Shown: one piece after another, positions 36,931 to 44,878 of the stretch
Layout of the letters: each line of letters opens with the position of its first letter
Numbering within the stretch: position 1 is the first letter of the stretch
IMG/VR virus record: IMGVR_UViG_3300021962_000091
Span: 1 to 64,000 of that record
DNA from: a virus
DNA length: 64,000 nt
Strand: one strand, 5' to 3'
The notes under the pieces: model-generated
The model's database searches: none
Seen by the model: the letters and a program-made list of their open reading frames with translations, nothing else
Told to the model about the DNA's origin: nothing
Translations under genes and position numbers: made by a program

Positions 36931-37578
36931 ATGGCAAATCTTTTCGACCCTAACGCGTTTTTTCAAAAAACGGCATACTATGCCAGTCAGGGGCGGGGTG
37001 TATTTAAGCTCAACACGGTGCCTGGGGTATTACAAGCTGCCGGTATTACGGCAAATTCTCCAACATGGGCACTCTGTGCTAATGGATTGATGGCCAAATC
37101 CGTCAGCACGCCTGGCTATTCCCTTGCTACATTTGAAGAGTTTAGCTATATTGGACCGACACGCAAACACGCCCACACACAAATTTTCGGTCCTCTGACA
37201 ATTGAATTTTTCTTGATGGGGCAGACGCCACAAGAAGCCGAATCTATTTTCAACATCTTTACGCTATGGCAAGAAAAAATTGCCGGAGCACGGTGGGGAG
37301 CAAACGAAGCTGCACGAGGCTCGCGATCGGACTCTACATTTTTTGCGGTTGAATATTATGATAACTACCATACAGACGCAACGTTTGAAATTTATAGTCC
37401 GCACATAAGCCCTGGCGGCATTGATAAAGAAATTAAACCTATCATCTCAGTTAAGTATTTCGAGGTGTGGCCGCAAGCCATCGGGGGGTTTAATACATCG
37501 TGGGAGTCACAAGATACTCCAGCGACACTTTCGGTTACTTTTGAATACTTTCATTCAATTTCTCGTCCATCTACTTAA
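36931..37578 (+). CDS. Tail tube-like protein (gp19 fold)
   Basis: A 215-residue protein. 'GLMAKSVSTPGYSLATFEEF', 'HAHTQIFGPLTIEFFLMGQT', 'ESIFNIFTLWQEKIAG' and 'FFAVEYYDNYHTDATFEIYS', ending 'TLSVTFEYFHSI', follow the gp19-like tube pattern (beta strands, a central helix with Phe/Trp, and a last strand V-F-x-Y). In T4-like phages gp19 lies beside the sheath gene gp18, which is not here. This copy, in a gp4/gp26 neighbourhood, may be a tube initiator or second tube protein such as a gp54 equivalent. Its ATG follows CTAAATA by 5 bases. Confidence 0.7.
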   Translation: MANLFDPNAFFQKTAYYASQGRGVFKLNTVPGVLQAAGITANSPTWALCANGLMAKSVSTPGYSLATFEEFSYIGPTRKHAHTQIFGPLTIEFFLMGQTPQEAESIFNIFTLWQEKIAGARWGANEAARGSRSDSTFFAVEYYDNYHTDATFEIYSPHISPGGIDKEIKPIISVKYFEVWPQAIGGFNTSWESQDTPATLSVTFEYFHSISRPST

Positions 37579-37594
37579 TGTGTGAGGTTCAGTT

Positions 37595-38350
37595 ATGAAA
37601 TTACCCGTGCTCGATACGTATGCGTTCCCTATTACTTTGCCGTCATCTGGAAAAATTGTGAATCTTCGCCCGTTTTTAGTGCGCGAAGAAAAATTGTTGC
37701 TTATGGCACAAGAATCCGACAATTATGATGACCACATTGAAGCGATTGCTCAAATTATTAAAAACTGTTCTAACGATGAGGTTGATCCTCGATTAGCGCC
37801 CTATTTTGATATTGAATACTTGTTGCTTCAGCTACGCGCCCGCAGCGTGGGAGAAATTGCAACCCCCGTATATGTGTGCCATAACAAACCCAACGGAGAT
37901 GATATTGAATGTGGTGCGCGCACACCCGTCAACATCAACCTCACCGAAATTCCCGTGGAGCACATTAACACCGACCCCGAGGCGTTTTTGTTAAAGCTAT
38001 CGGATAAGTATACGCTGCATTTGAAATATCCGACTGTCTACACCATCCATCACCTTATTCTTGCCGCACAAAACGAGGGGCAAATTGGCGCTCAATCATT
38101 TTTGACGGCGTTGTGTGATGTATTTGATACGCTCGAAAACACCGAAACTCACGACACCTATAATTTTACAGATTATACAAGCGAAGAAAAAATGGAGTTC
38201 TTAGAATCGCTGTCGCCGCGCAACTACGCCGAATTAATTGAGTTCTTGGATACTCTTCCGACTGTGGAAAAGAATATTACTTTTACTTGCGAAAAATGTC
38301 AGTTTGAACATCATCTGTCGCTGTCGGGAGTCACGGATTTTTTAGACTAG
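37595..38350 (+). CDS. 26: Baseplate hub assembly protein gp26-like
   Basis: A 251-residue protein (T4 gp26 is 208). 'ITLPSSGKIVNLRPFLVREE' and KLLLMAQES are the entry signature of the T4 baseplate protein family (PF12322, from memory), followed by 'IAQIIKNCSNDEVDPRLAPY' and 'LEFLESLSPRNYAELIEFLD'-type helices (approximate). Two Cys pairs (CHN...ECG near residue 95 and CEKCQFEHH near 235) could form a zinc site. It is translationally coupled to the next gene: its TAG stop overlaps a GTG start by one base. Confidence 0.8.
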   Translation: MKLPVLDTYAFPITLPSSGKIVNLRPFLVREEKLLLMAQESDNYDDHIEAIAQIIKNCSNDEVDPRLAPYFDIEYLLLQLRARSVGEIATPVYVCHNKPNGDDIECGARTPVNINLTEIPVEHINTDPEAFLLKLSDKYTLHLKYPTVYTIHHLILAAQNEGQIGAQSFLTALCDVFDTLENTETHDTYNFTDYTSEEKMEFLESLSPRNYAELIEFLDTLPTVEKNITFTCEKCQFEHHLSLSGVTDFLD

Positions 38351-38544
38351 TGGCGCGGTATGATACCCTCGCCAACCATTATCAGACTATTTTTACCTTA
38401 ATGCAGGAACATCGCTGGTCGTGGGGAGACATTCAAAACATGATTCCGTTCGAGCGCGACATTTATATTATCCTGTTAAAACAATGGGTAGACAAGAAAA
38501 ACGAGGAAATTGCACAGCAGCAGCAATCTCGGCAACTACGATAA
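38350..38544 (+). CDS. Small hub assembly protein, gp51-like
   Basis: A 64-residue protein starting at GTG (TAGTG overlap with the gp26 stop). 'LMQEHRWSWGDIQNMIPFER' and DIYIILLKQWVDKKNEE resemble the short partner gene that follows gp26 in aquatic T4-like phages and is annotated as gp51, the hub assembly catalyst. It is much shorter than T4 gp51 (249 residues), so the name is by position and a remembered motif. The gene order gp26, small partner, tape measure also resembles the gpG/gpGT tape-measure chaperone arrangement, and a chaperone role is likely. Confidence 0.6.
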   Translation: MARYDTLANHYQTIFTLMQEHRWSWGDIQNMIPFERDIYIILLKQWVDKKNEEIAQQQQSRQLR

Positions 38545-38547
38545 ATA
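38541..38547 (+). promoter_or_regulatory. Late promoter motif ATAAATA, leaderless-type
   Basis: ATAAATA overlaps the stop of the small hub gene and ends 6 bases before the tape-measure ATG. Confidence 0.55.
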
Positions 38548-38553
38548 AACAAT

Positions 38554-41500
38554 ATGGCAAAAGGTTTACCTAAATTTAGCGAAGACGACATTCTCAAAGC
38601 GTTGCAGGAGCGCAAACGCACCGTAGACGCCACCCGAGCACTTAGAGGTGGCATGGTCGCGACGCTTGAAATTAAAAGTCAGTTTGATGACAGTCGAATG
38701 GACGTTATTCGTGATATGAGCCAAAAAGAGGCGGATCGTATCATAGGCGTTGTCCGTAATGAAGAAATGAAACTGGCCGGCGCAATGAAAAGTGCCGCAA
38801 CAAATCAAAACCAGCCACTAATTCAATTATTAAATTTTTATCGTGATAGCTTACAACGGATATATTATCAATCTACACAACAAAAAACTGCCGTAATTGG
38901 CGAGAGTGAAATTGAGCAAACGTATTTACCGCAAATTGAAAAACTCATTCAAGCTATTAAACAAGATAAAATTTTAAAAGAATATAAAGTCACTACGACT
39001 GTATTACAGTTGGCAGAAAAAATTAAACAAGAGTTAGTTAATCGCACCAAATTAAAAACCAAGTTAAAAGATTCGGCTAAAAATAAAATTTCTGGATTTT
39101 TAGGTAAAGACTCTGCATTTAGCAAGTCCAATTTAGTTGGATTAGCCCTAAGCGCATTTTTAAATCGAAAACAATCTAAAAATTCATATGCAATTGCGGC
39201 ACAAAATAATCAACAAAATTTAAATACGCAACAGGCGCAAACTCGTGCCGAAACTGACGCGGTTGAATTTGAACAGCAAAAACAGGATGCGGCCAAAAAA
39301 GAACGGGACGCAATTGCAGAAAAGGCGCGCCGGCAACGAGCAAAAAAAGGAAAAGGAGCCACGCCTGAAGCAACCACCACCAAAGTGAGCGACACTAATA
39401 TGGGGGTCAGCCCCATTCTTACTGCGGACGGAACAACACAACCGGCGGTTACTCCCGGTGGGTCGGGTCTAGTAGGTGCAGACGGTCAACCTCTTTCCTC
39501 ATTGCCAACCGCTCCAGAATTAAGTGCCCCCGTCTCTAGTTCGTTGGACGGGAGTGGCTCGGAGATCGTGAAAATTTTGTCGCAACACACATCATTGCTC
39601 GGCAAAATTTTTGGTGTCAACTCGCAAATGCTCAAGCTCCAGCAAGACAAAATGGCCAAAGATGCGGCGGCGGCTGAAGAGTCCGGACTTGAAACACAAG
39701 GTGGAGGCAAAGAAAGAACAGGTCTATTACCAACCGCCACGAAAGAAGAAGAAGAACAAGGTGGCGGCGGATTCATGGGATTAGCGATGAATTTGTTATC
39801 CAGTCGCTTTCCGATGTTACGTGGATTACGTGGAGCAGGTGGGTTACTTCGTGGTGGTGCTCGGCTCGGTGGTGGGTTACTTCGTGGTGGTGCTCGGCTC
39901 GGTGGTCGATTGGCGGGGTTAGGATTAGGCGCCGCGGCGGGCGCCACTGCAACTGCGGTCGCATCCAGTAGTGCAGATGATATTGCTAAAACCGCTACAA
40001 AAGCAATTGGCACAGAAACCGCCGAGGCCGCTACAAAAACATTAGGGAAAAAAGCCGCAGAAACTGGTGCTAAAAAAGGAATATCTGCGTCCATCAAAGG
40101 ACTAATCAAAAAGAAAGTGCCTTCAACTATTGGAAAAATAGTTGGTAAAGGAATTCCGGGTCTAGGTTGGCTTATTGGTGGTGGATTTGCGATTAGTCGT
40201 CTCGTGAAAGGTGACGTGGTTGGTGCGGGCCTTGAACTAGGCGCGAGTGCAGGATCATTACTTACCTCAATTCCGCTTACAATTGTTTCATTAACACGAG
40301 ACGTTTATACCGAATCATACGGCACTCCACCAGAAATAGATTCGGAAGCTGCCCCGCGATTAGGAGAAATTAAAACAGGAGTCACCGAAGCAGTTGATGA
40401 AGAACTTGAAAAATTAGGATTAAAAGAAAAAAAGAAAGACGACGCGGTCATACAAAAAAGCGAACAAGACCTTGAAAGTGCAAAAGCAGAAACACCACCA
40501 CCCACCAGTGGGGAAACAACGCCTACAGCAACTGAAGCGCCACCAGCACCCTCAAGCGCGCCGCCGACGGCGGGCCCGGCGGGCGGGCCAGCACCGACAA
40601 CGACGGACGCGCCCGCACCTTCGGCCCCACCGGCACCAAAACCTTCGGGGTTTTTTGGTCGTCTTGTCAAAGGAGCTACGAAAGCTCTTCAGTATGCAAC
40701 TCCAATTGGATTAACATATACCGCAACTAAAAAAATGATGTCGGATAAATTATTTGGTGGTGGACAATCGGGCGGTGGCGGAGCCACTGGTTCATTTGCT
40801 GGTAATCCATCAGAAGTATTAGAATTTGGTGGGGAATCGGGTCAATTACAAAATTTTCAAGGTCTACATCCTGCCATTCAAAATAAAGTGCTGGCCGCGG
40901 GGCAGGAATATCTTCAAAAAACAAAAAAGAAACTTAAAGTTAATAGTGCCAAACGAGATCCCGCAAAACAACAGCAACTGTGGGATGAATCCGTTAAAGC
41001 CGGACGTCCCGGACGTGGGCCTAGTGGAATGGCCATCGCTAGACCGGGAAGAAGTCGTCACGAACGTGGTTTAGCTATAGACATTCAAAATTATAGAGAT
41101 CCAATTGCGGTTGCAGCATTAAATCGACAGGGTCTTTTTCAAGGCGTTCCGGGCGACCCAGTGCACTTTCAGCTTGATGGAAATCCATCACTCGATCAAC
41201 CAGTAAGCCCCGCAGAGGGTGCTACAGATACCGGTGCGAGTCAATCTACCGGAGCGGCAACACAAGCACCACCAAATGTCGCAGAAACTGGTGGAGGAAA
41301 CGCCGGCTCGGCCCCACCCGCTCCCACCACAGCGAGTGCGGGGGGTGATACCACCGCGACAGGTCGTGCGGTGATTGCAGGAAGTATTGCAGCTCCTGCC
41401 GCGGCCCCCGCTGGTGGTGGAGGCGGCAATGTCACCAACATTATGCAAGGGGGAACGACTCTCGCCGGTGGTGGCGGTGGTGGTTCGGCATCAACGCCAA

Positions 41501-41562
41501 TTCCTGCACCCATCGACCGCGAACCCACCATCCGTCGCATTCTCGACGGTGCGCTGACCTAA
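38554..41562 (+). CDS. Tape-measure/hub protein with C-terminal M15 peptidase domain
   Basis: A 1002-residue protein. Residues 1-270 are helical and Lys/Gln-rich. The middle has Gly/Ala helices with two exact Arg-Gly-Gly repeats (GGLLRGGARLGGGLLRGGARL). A Pro/Thr/Ala linker precedes a peptidase domain at about 775-875: 'LKVNSAKRDPAKQQQLWDES', GRSRHERGLAIDIQNYRDP and GDPVHFQLDG, which give the M15/VanY-type ligands His, Asp and His. The C-terminus is Gly/Ala/Pro-rich and ends in PTIRRILDGAL. Position after gp26 and its partner, and the composition, fit a tape measure that also cuts peptidoglycan on entry. It ends before a strong terminator shared with convergent gp32. The exact length ruler function is inferred. 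Confidence 0.7.
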   Translation: MAKGLPKFSEDDILKALQERKRTVDATRALRGGMVATLEIKSQFDDSRMDVIRDMSQKEADRIIGVVRNEEMKLAGAMKSAATNQNQPLIQLLNFYRDSLQRIYYQSTQQKTAVIGESEIEQTYLPQIEKLIQAIKQDKILKEYKVTTTVLQLAEKIKQELVNRTKLKTKLKDSAKNKISGFLGKDSAFSKSNLVGLALSAFLNRKQSKNSYAIAAQNNQQNLNTQQAQTRAETDAVEFEQQKQDAAKKERDAIAEKARRQRAKKGKGATPEATTTKVSDTNMGVSPILTADGTTQPAVTPGGSGLVGADGQPLSSLPTAPELSAPVSSSLDGSGSEIVKILSQHTSLLGKIFGVNSQMLKLQQDKMAKDAAAAEESGLETQGGGKERTGLLPTATKEEEEQGGGGFMGLAMNLLSSRFPMLRGLRGAGGLLRGGARLGGGLLRGGARLGGRLAGLGLGAAAGATATAVASSSADDIAKTATKAIGTETAEAATKTLGKKAAETGAKKGISASIKGLIKKKVPSTIGKIVGKGIPGLGWLIGGGFAISRLVKGDVVGAGLELGASAGSLLTSIPLTIVSLTRDVYTESYGTPPEIDSEAAPRLGEIKTGVTEAVDEELEKLGLKEKKKDDAVIQKSEQDLESAKAETPPPTSGETTPTATEAPPAPSSAPPTAGPAGGPAPTTTDAPAPSAPPAPKPSGFFGRLVKGATKALQYATPIGLTYTATKKMMSDKLFGGGQSGGGGATGSFAGNPSEVLEFGGESGQLQNFQGLHPAIQNKVLAAGQEYLQKTKKKLKVNSAKRDPAKQQQLWDESVKAGRPGRGPSGMAIARPGRSRHERGLAIDIQNYRDPIAVAALNRQGLFQGVPGDPVHFQLDGNPSLDQPVSPAEGATDTGASQSTGAATQAPPNVAETGGGNAGSAPPAPTTASAGGDTTATGRAVIAGSIAAPAAAPAGGGGGNVTNIMQGGTTLAGGGGGGSASTPIPAPIDREPTIRRILDGALT

Positions 41563-41570
41563 CAAAAAAA

Positions 41571-41596
41571 CCCCACGGATGTTGCCATCCGTGGGG
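41571..41596. terminator. Bidirectional terminator between tape measure and gp32
   Basis: An 11-bp perfect stem (CCCCACGGATG / CATCCGTGGGG) with a TTGC loop, preceded by an A-run on the plus strand (41563-41570). The two genes converge here, so it can serve both strands. Confidence 0.85.
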
Positions 41597-41622
41597 CTTC
41601 TCATACTCAACACGCGCGTGAA

Positions 41623-42543
41623 TTATTCGTCGTCAAACTTCGACAACCGCGAATCCACATCCTCATCCTCATCATCAGACACCGCAGGCGGCGTCCACGG
41701 GCGTGCAGCCGACGGCGCAGGTGCCGCCAGTTCTTCCGTGCGACCCAACGACCGACGCACGGGAGCTTCGCTAGGCGCATCGTTCGGGGTGAGATACGCA
41801 CTCGTATCAAACCCCATGACGCGATCCAACTTCTTCTTCAGGTCATCGTAGGCCTTGAACTTCTCGGGTGCCACGATCTCCGTGAGCGACCGCAGGTTGT
41901 TCAGGGTCTGAAGAATGGCCTTCTCGTCACCCTTCAGGAGCGGCGACGGTGACTCAAACACCGAGTCATCATAGTTGGGATACCCTGCCTGCTTCTTCTG
42001 ACGCAGACGGAAGTTGGCTCCCTCAATGACGTGGAACGGATCAAACGGCGTATCCTGCTCGTATTCCGGTTCGATGGCCTTCTTGATCTTCTCGAAAATC
42101 TTCTTGCCATAGCGGAACAGAAACACCTTGCCTTCATTCTCGGGGTTGCCCTTGTCCTGAATGACATAGATGTTGGACACGTAGGTCTGCTTACGGGACT
42201 GCTTGCGCACCTGATCGCGCAGGGCTTCGTCCTTCGTGCCCCACAGACGGCTGTTGTATTCGCCGAGCGGATCGTTCTCTCCGAGCGTGGTGCGGCTCAG
42301 CTCGATATACCAGCCATTCGGGCCTTCAAACGCATGACGATAGAACGTCACGAACGGCAACGACTCGGGAGGCGGTGCCGGCAGAAAACGAATAATGGCG
42401 CTGCCATTACCCGCCTTATCGACGGTCGGCTTCCAATAGCCTTCATCGGAGTTAGAGTTTTCCCCCGTGGTCGTTTTAACGGCGGCACGGAGCTTATCGA
42501 GCGAGGTGGATTTCAAAAGTGAGTGAAACTGTGACGGGGACAT
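41623..42543 (-). CDS. 32: Single-stranded DNA-binding protein gp32
   Basis: A 306-residue protein (T4 gp32 is 301). The core OB-fold pattern is clear: 'NGSAIIRFLPAPPPESLPFV', 'GWYIELSRTTLGENDPLGEY', 'RKQTYVSNIYVIQDKGNPEN' and EGKVFLFRYGKKIFEKI, then 'DPFHVIEGANFRLRQKKQAG' and YPNYDDSVFESPSPL. The C-terminus is acidic (DDEDEDVDSRLSKFDDE), as needed for interaction with replication and recombination partners. The Cys/His zinc site of T4 gp32 is absent, since no Cys occurs in the protein. It has its own sigma70-like promoter upstream and the shared terminator downstream. Confidence 0.93.
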   Translation of the reverse strand: MSPSQFHSLLKSTSLDKLRAAVKTTTGENSNSDEGYWKPTVDKAGNGSAIIRFLPAPPPESLPFVTFYRHAFEGPNGWYIELSRTTLGENDPLGEYNSRLWGTKDEALRDQVRKQSRKQTYVSNIYVIQDKGNPENEGKVFLFRYGKKIFEKIKKAIEPEYEQDTPFDPFHVIEGANFRLRQKKQAGYPNYDDSVFESPSPLLKGDEKAILQTLNNLRSLTEIVAPEKFKAYDDLKKKLDRVMGFDTSAYLTPNDAPSEAPVRRSLGRTEELAAPAPSAARPWTPPAVSDDEDEDVDSRLSKFDDE

Positions 42544-42607
42544 ACAGACTTTCCTTTCAAATAAAATGACATAGGTAACATAGGTTCATCGGTAACAAAC
42601 AGCGCAT

Positions 42608-42637
42608 AGTATACCACTAACCCAACTTATCTTGCAA
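42608..42637 (-). promoter_or_regulatory. Sigma70-like promoter before gp32
   Basis: Minus-strand TTGCAA and TATACT separated by 18 bases, about 65 bases before the gp32 ATG. The same TATACT-type -10 box recurs before several other early or middle genes here. Confidence 0.55.
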
Positions 42638-42898
42638 GAACGAATTATCTTTGAGCATCCGTTTTTGTGCCAATTCCTCCATGAGCGCGACTTTGAGTTT
42701 TGACGTGAGTAATTTTTTGATGGATTCGTATTCCCGATCGTGATGTTCACACAGGGCCAAAATGGCATCAAAATAGGAAAGGTGATACCGACGCACCAGC
42801 GTTTCTACCACACGCGTGAATTCCTCGGGTGTCGGCACTGGTGCCGTTAAACACTCATCGGGGCGAGTAAACATTTTGCCATAACCATTCATACGCAA
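42617..42898 (-). CDS. 33: Late transcription accessory protein gp33-like
   Basis: A 93-residue protein (T4 gp33 is 112). 'RYHLSYFDAILALCEHHDRE' then YESIKKLLTSKLKVALMEEL and AQKRMLKDN fit the gp33 plan, in which a helix pair with a (Y/F)-x-(D/E)-A-I motif is followed by 'I..LI...L...L...A....LLK'. gp33 links RNA polymerase to the sliding clamp for late transcription, which agrees with the CTAAATA/TATAAATA promoters throughout the window. It lies between gp32 and the endolysin, and the gp32 promoter overlaps its last codons. Confidence 0.65.
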   Translation of the reverse strand: MRMNGYGKMFTRPDECLTAPVPTPEEFTRVVETLVRRYHLSYFDAILALCEHHDREYESIKKLLTSKLKVALMEELAQKRMLKDNSFLQDKLG

Positions 42899-42904
42899 TC
42901 CACA

Positions 42905-43471
42905 TTATAATCCATAAAATCGATGTTGCCCTACGGTCGCCACATACGTCAGGGTCTGTGACCACTTGGGAGAAATATCCACGCGATGAAAATGGGTCAC
43001 GGGATATTCTTCGGTAATTATATCACGTTCTCGCAGAAGTTGACGTGCCAATTGCACAAACGACGCCGGCGGACGGCGTGACCAGTTTCGATAATTCAAC
43101 GTCCATGAATACTGATACGGCTGATAGACGACGCCACACACGGACTGTGGATAATTCGCACTTGTCATGCGATTGAATACCGTGGCCGCCACCGCCACAA
43201 TTCCTTCATGCGGTTCGCCCCTCGCTTCAAAATAGAGATTCTGGGCCAAGCACACGATGGACTGTGTGGGTCGTTTGGGGGCCGCAGGAGTCTTGGTGGA
43301 TGGTCGTGCCGGCGCCGACGAGACCGGCGCCACGCGGGCATCGAGTCCGTCGCGCAGAACTCCAGCGGTGGACGTCTGTGCGGGGGACAACACATAGGCG
43401 GGCAGAAAGCATAGCAATACTATTCCACACGCCAACATACGACTTCCCCATATACGAAGTGCGTTGATCAT
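42905..43471 (-). CDS. SleB-type cell wall hydrolase (endolysin) with signal anchor
   Basis: A 188-residue enzyme. The N-terminus (MINALRIWGSRMLACGIVLL and onward) is a positively charged, hydrophobic signal anchor. After a Pro/Ala/Ser linker comes 'SIVCLAQNLYFEARGEPHEG', IVAVAATVFNRMTSANYPQS and VCGVVYQPYQYSWT, the cell wall hydrolase (SleB, Hydrolase_2) signature with the catalytic Glu in YFEARGE. The start at 43471 is chosen because AAAGGAG sits before it. A signal-anchor endolysin would reach the periplasm without a holin pore. A TATAGT box lies 30-40 bases upstream. The neighbour upstream is the tmRNA gene. Confidence 0.85.
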   Translation of the reverse strand: MINALRIWGSRMLACGIVLLCFLPAYVLSPAQTSTAGVLRDGLDARVAPVSSAPARPSTKTPAAPKRPTQSIVCLAQNLYFEARGEPHEGIVAVAATVFNRMTSANYPQSVCGVVYQPYQYSWTLNYRNWSRRPPASFVQLARQLLRERDIITEEYPVTHFHRVDISPKWSQTLTYVATVGQHRFYGL

Positions 43472-43550
43472 ACAAACTCCTTTCGAGGAAATGCGAACGA
43501 TTATCATACACTATACTCACTCACTGTACACGCGGTCGTGCCGCGCCAAT

Positions 43551-43583
43551 AAAAAATGCCGGGTTGGGTGCAGCGGAGCCGGC
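43551..43583 (-). terminator. Putative tmRNA terminator
   Basis: On the minus strand a GCCGG...CCGGC stem (43558-43583) is followed by six T residues (43551-43556). The loop is large (16 bases), so efficiency is uncertain. Confidence 0.5.
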
Positions 43584-43850
43584 GCGCTGTTGTGAACACT
43601 TCTGTTGCCAGGTGGCTCACGGGAACCCCTGATACCCGTAGGTATCAAGTAGCAGCACTAGGCTGCCATAGCGAACTGATATTGGTCAGTTCTGGGTGTC
43701 TCTGTTTAACGACAGCGACTTGTCGAGTGCCTCCATCGCATTCCAACTCCGCCGAATCGATTCTACGTCACCCCCGTAACTGGATTGGTGGAGGTGTCGG
43801 GCTCTGCCCCCGAGTCTTCTTGCGGTCAAACACGACTTCATCGAACACTA
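43558..43850 (-). ncRNA. ssrA: Circularly permuted (two-piece) tmRNA
   Basis: Transfer-messenger RNA for rescue of stalled ribosomes. Minus strand order is the 3' acceptor piece first. A T-arm-like TCGGG-GGCAGAG-CCCGA is followed by CACCTCCACCA, ending at 43786. A 10-base spacer (43776-43785) follows, then the 5' part starting GGGGGTGAC at 43775. CACCTCC pairs with GGGGGTG over all seven positions (one G-U), giving the acceptor stem with A-CCA, and 'GAATCGATTCGGCGG' resembles the conserved tmRNA GATTCGACGG. The tag frame ends GCT ATG GCA GCC TAG (stop at 43658-43660), encoding ...TDQYQFAMAA, a typical hydrophobic-Ala-Ala degron. An in-frame TAA at 43706-43708 limits the tag to at most 15 residues; the resume codon is uncertain. 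Serial hairpins follow, one including the stop codon. The permuted layout is known from alphaproteobacteria, cyanobacteria and some betaproteobacteria. Confidence 0.85.
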
Positions 43851-43862
43851 TACTCTATTTAG
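43847..43862 (-). promoter_or_regulatory. tmRNA promoter: CTAAATA late motif plus TATAGT
   Basis: CTAAATA (43856-43862) overlaps the stop of the upstream gene. TATAGT (43847-43852) follows and could act as a sigma70 -10. Either would start the tmRNA precursor just ahead of the acceptor piece. Confidence 0.5.
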
Positions 43863-44062
43863 ACGACCTCATCCCCAATATGTTCCTCGGGTGTGTCAAT
43901 CAACTCGTGGCCTTCCTCCAGATGCAGCACTGAGGCAATTTTGCTCACGGCGTCGGCAATGGCCTGATTGTTACCGGCAATATTGGCGTAGTAAATCTTC
44001 GTGATGATGCTGTCACACCACGCGTGATATTCTGCAATCGTGCGAAATTTTCCTCTCGGCAT
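43859..44062 (-). CDS. Small hypothetical protein
   Basis: A 67-residue acidic protein (MPRGKFRTIAEYHAWCDSII...) with one probable helix pair and an acidic end (EEGHELIDTPEEHIGDE). It begins 4 bases after the nuclease gene with AGGATAAC as ribosome site, so the two are co-expressed. I recognise no family. Its stop overlaps the late promoter motif before the tmRNA. Confidence 0.6.
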   Translation of the reverse strand: MPRGKFRTIAEYHAWCDSIITKIYYANIAGNNQAIADAVSKIASVLHLEEGHELIDTPEEHIGDEVV

Positions 44063-44066
44063 AGGG

Positions 44067-44828
44067 TTATCCTAACTGCGTGTTCACTAAGGTGGCAAAT
44101 TTGTCAATCCGTTCGCGCAACAACGGACGATGCACCGCCACATCACTTTCTTGCCAGAGAATACGATCCGGTAACAACTGCGCAATCACAATAGTATCAA
44201 TGATACCAGACTTCCAGTGTTCTGTCAACGCATCGGCATAAAACGCGGCTTGAATGCCGTAGTTCTGCAAGCGATTGCCGGTCTTCGGTTTTTTGCCGGT
44301 CTTGAAATCCAGAATCGCATACCGGCCGTCGTGCAACTGAATGGCCATATCCAAGCGACCCGCCAGCCCATACGTCGAGGACACCACCCGCGTTTCCGAG
44401 GCAATGACGGACGCAATCCGCGCATTCAACGTCTGCCCCAGCAACGCCGCATACGATATATCGTTGGGTTCGGTCAAATTGGCCCACGCCACGGGCTGTC
44501 GAGCGACGAACTGTTCGCAGAAGGTATGCCATTGCGTGCCTCGCCTTGCGGCGGTGGATGTAATGCGCGTCGCGGCGTCATGCCCCACGGCGGTGCGCCA
44601 CTGTTTCAACGCGTTATTGCCTTCGTCATCGGTGGCACTAATCATTGTCGTGATCGACGGATAGTATTCCCCCTGATACACATACCAACGTTTGCCGTCG
44701 CGCATCGTTTCATTGAGCGTGATCGGCAACGACACCGGCGCAAACGTAATCTGCGACGGCGGCAACACCGCCGCGTGCGGTGCCGGCTGAAACGGAATCG
44801 AGGTGGAGCGCCAGAGGGTCGTCGTCAT
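44067..44828 (-). CDS. PD-(D/E)XK nuclease (RecB/Cas4-like)
   Basis: A 253-residue protein. The nuclease core is 'RRGTQWHTFCEQFVA' (a conserved His near residue 100), then 'STYGLAGRLDMAIQLHDGRY' and AILDFKTGKKPKTG. The GRLD and DFKT motifs give the Asp...Asp-x-Lys catalytic set, followed by the conserved 'NYGIQAAFYADAL' (QxxxY-type motif IV). Such stand-alone exonucleases act in phage recombination or genome processing. A TATACT -10-like box lies about 10 bases upstream of the start. No helicase fusion and no Cys cluster like that of Cas4 are visible. Confidence 0.8.
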   Translation of the reverse strand: MTTTLWRSTSIPFQPAPHAAVLPPSQITFAPVSLPITLNETMRDGKRWYVYQGEYYPSITTMISATDDEGNNALKQWRTAVGHDAATRITSTAARRGTQWHTFCEQFVARQPVAWANLTEPNDISYAALLGQTLNARIASVIASETRVVSSTYGLAGRLDMAIQLHDGRYAILDFKTGKKPKTGNRLQNYGIQAAFYADALTEHWKSGIIDTIVIAQLLPDRILWQESDVAVHRPLLRERIDKFATLVNTQLG

Positions 44829-44853
44829 ATGGCACCTAGTATAGCACGGATTC

Positions 44854-44860
44854 CTAAATA
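44854..44860 (+). promoter_or_regulatory. Late promoter motif CTAAATA, plus strand
   Basis: CTAAATA 18 bases before the ATG of the small membrane protein, with AAGGAG (44867-44872) between. Confidence 0.6.
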
Positions 44861-44878
44861 GCGTATAAGGAGACGTCT

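Noticed and set aside
43558-43850. Cluster of ordinary tRNA genes
   Set aside because: No anticodon arms or standard T-loop; the acceptor pairing works only in permuted tmRNA order.
43556-43933. Plus-strand frame of 125 codons over the tmRNA
   Set aside because: No ribosome site, composition unlike neighbours, and the minus strand has clear tmRNA pairing.
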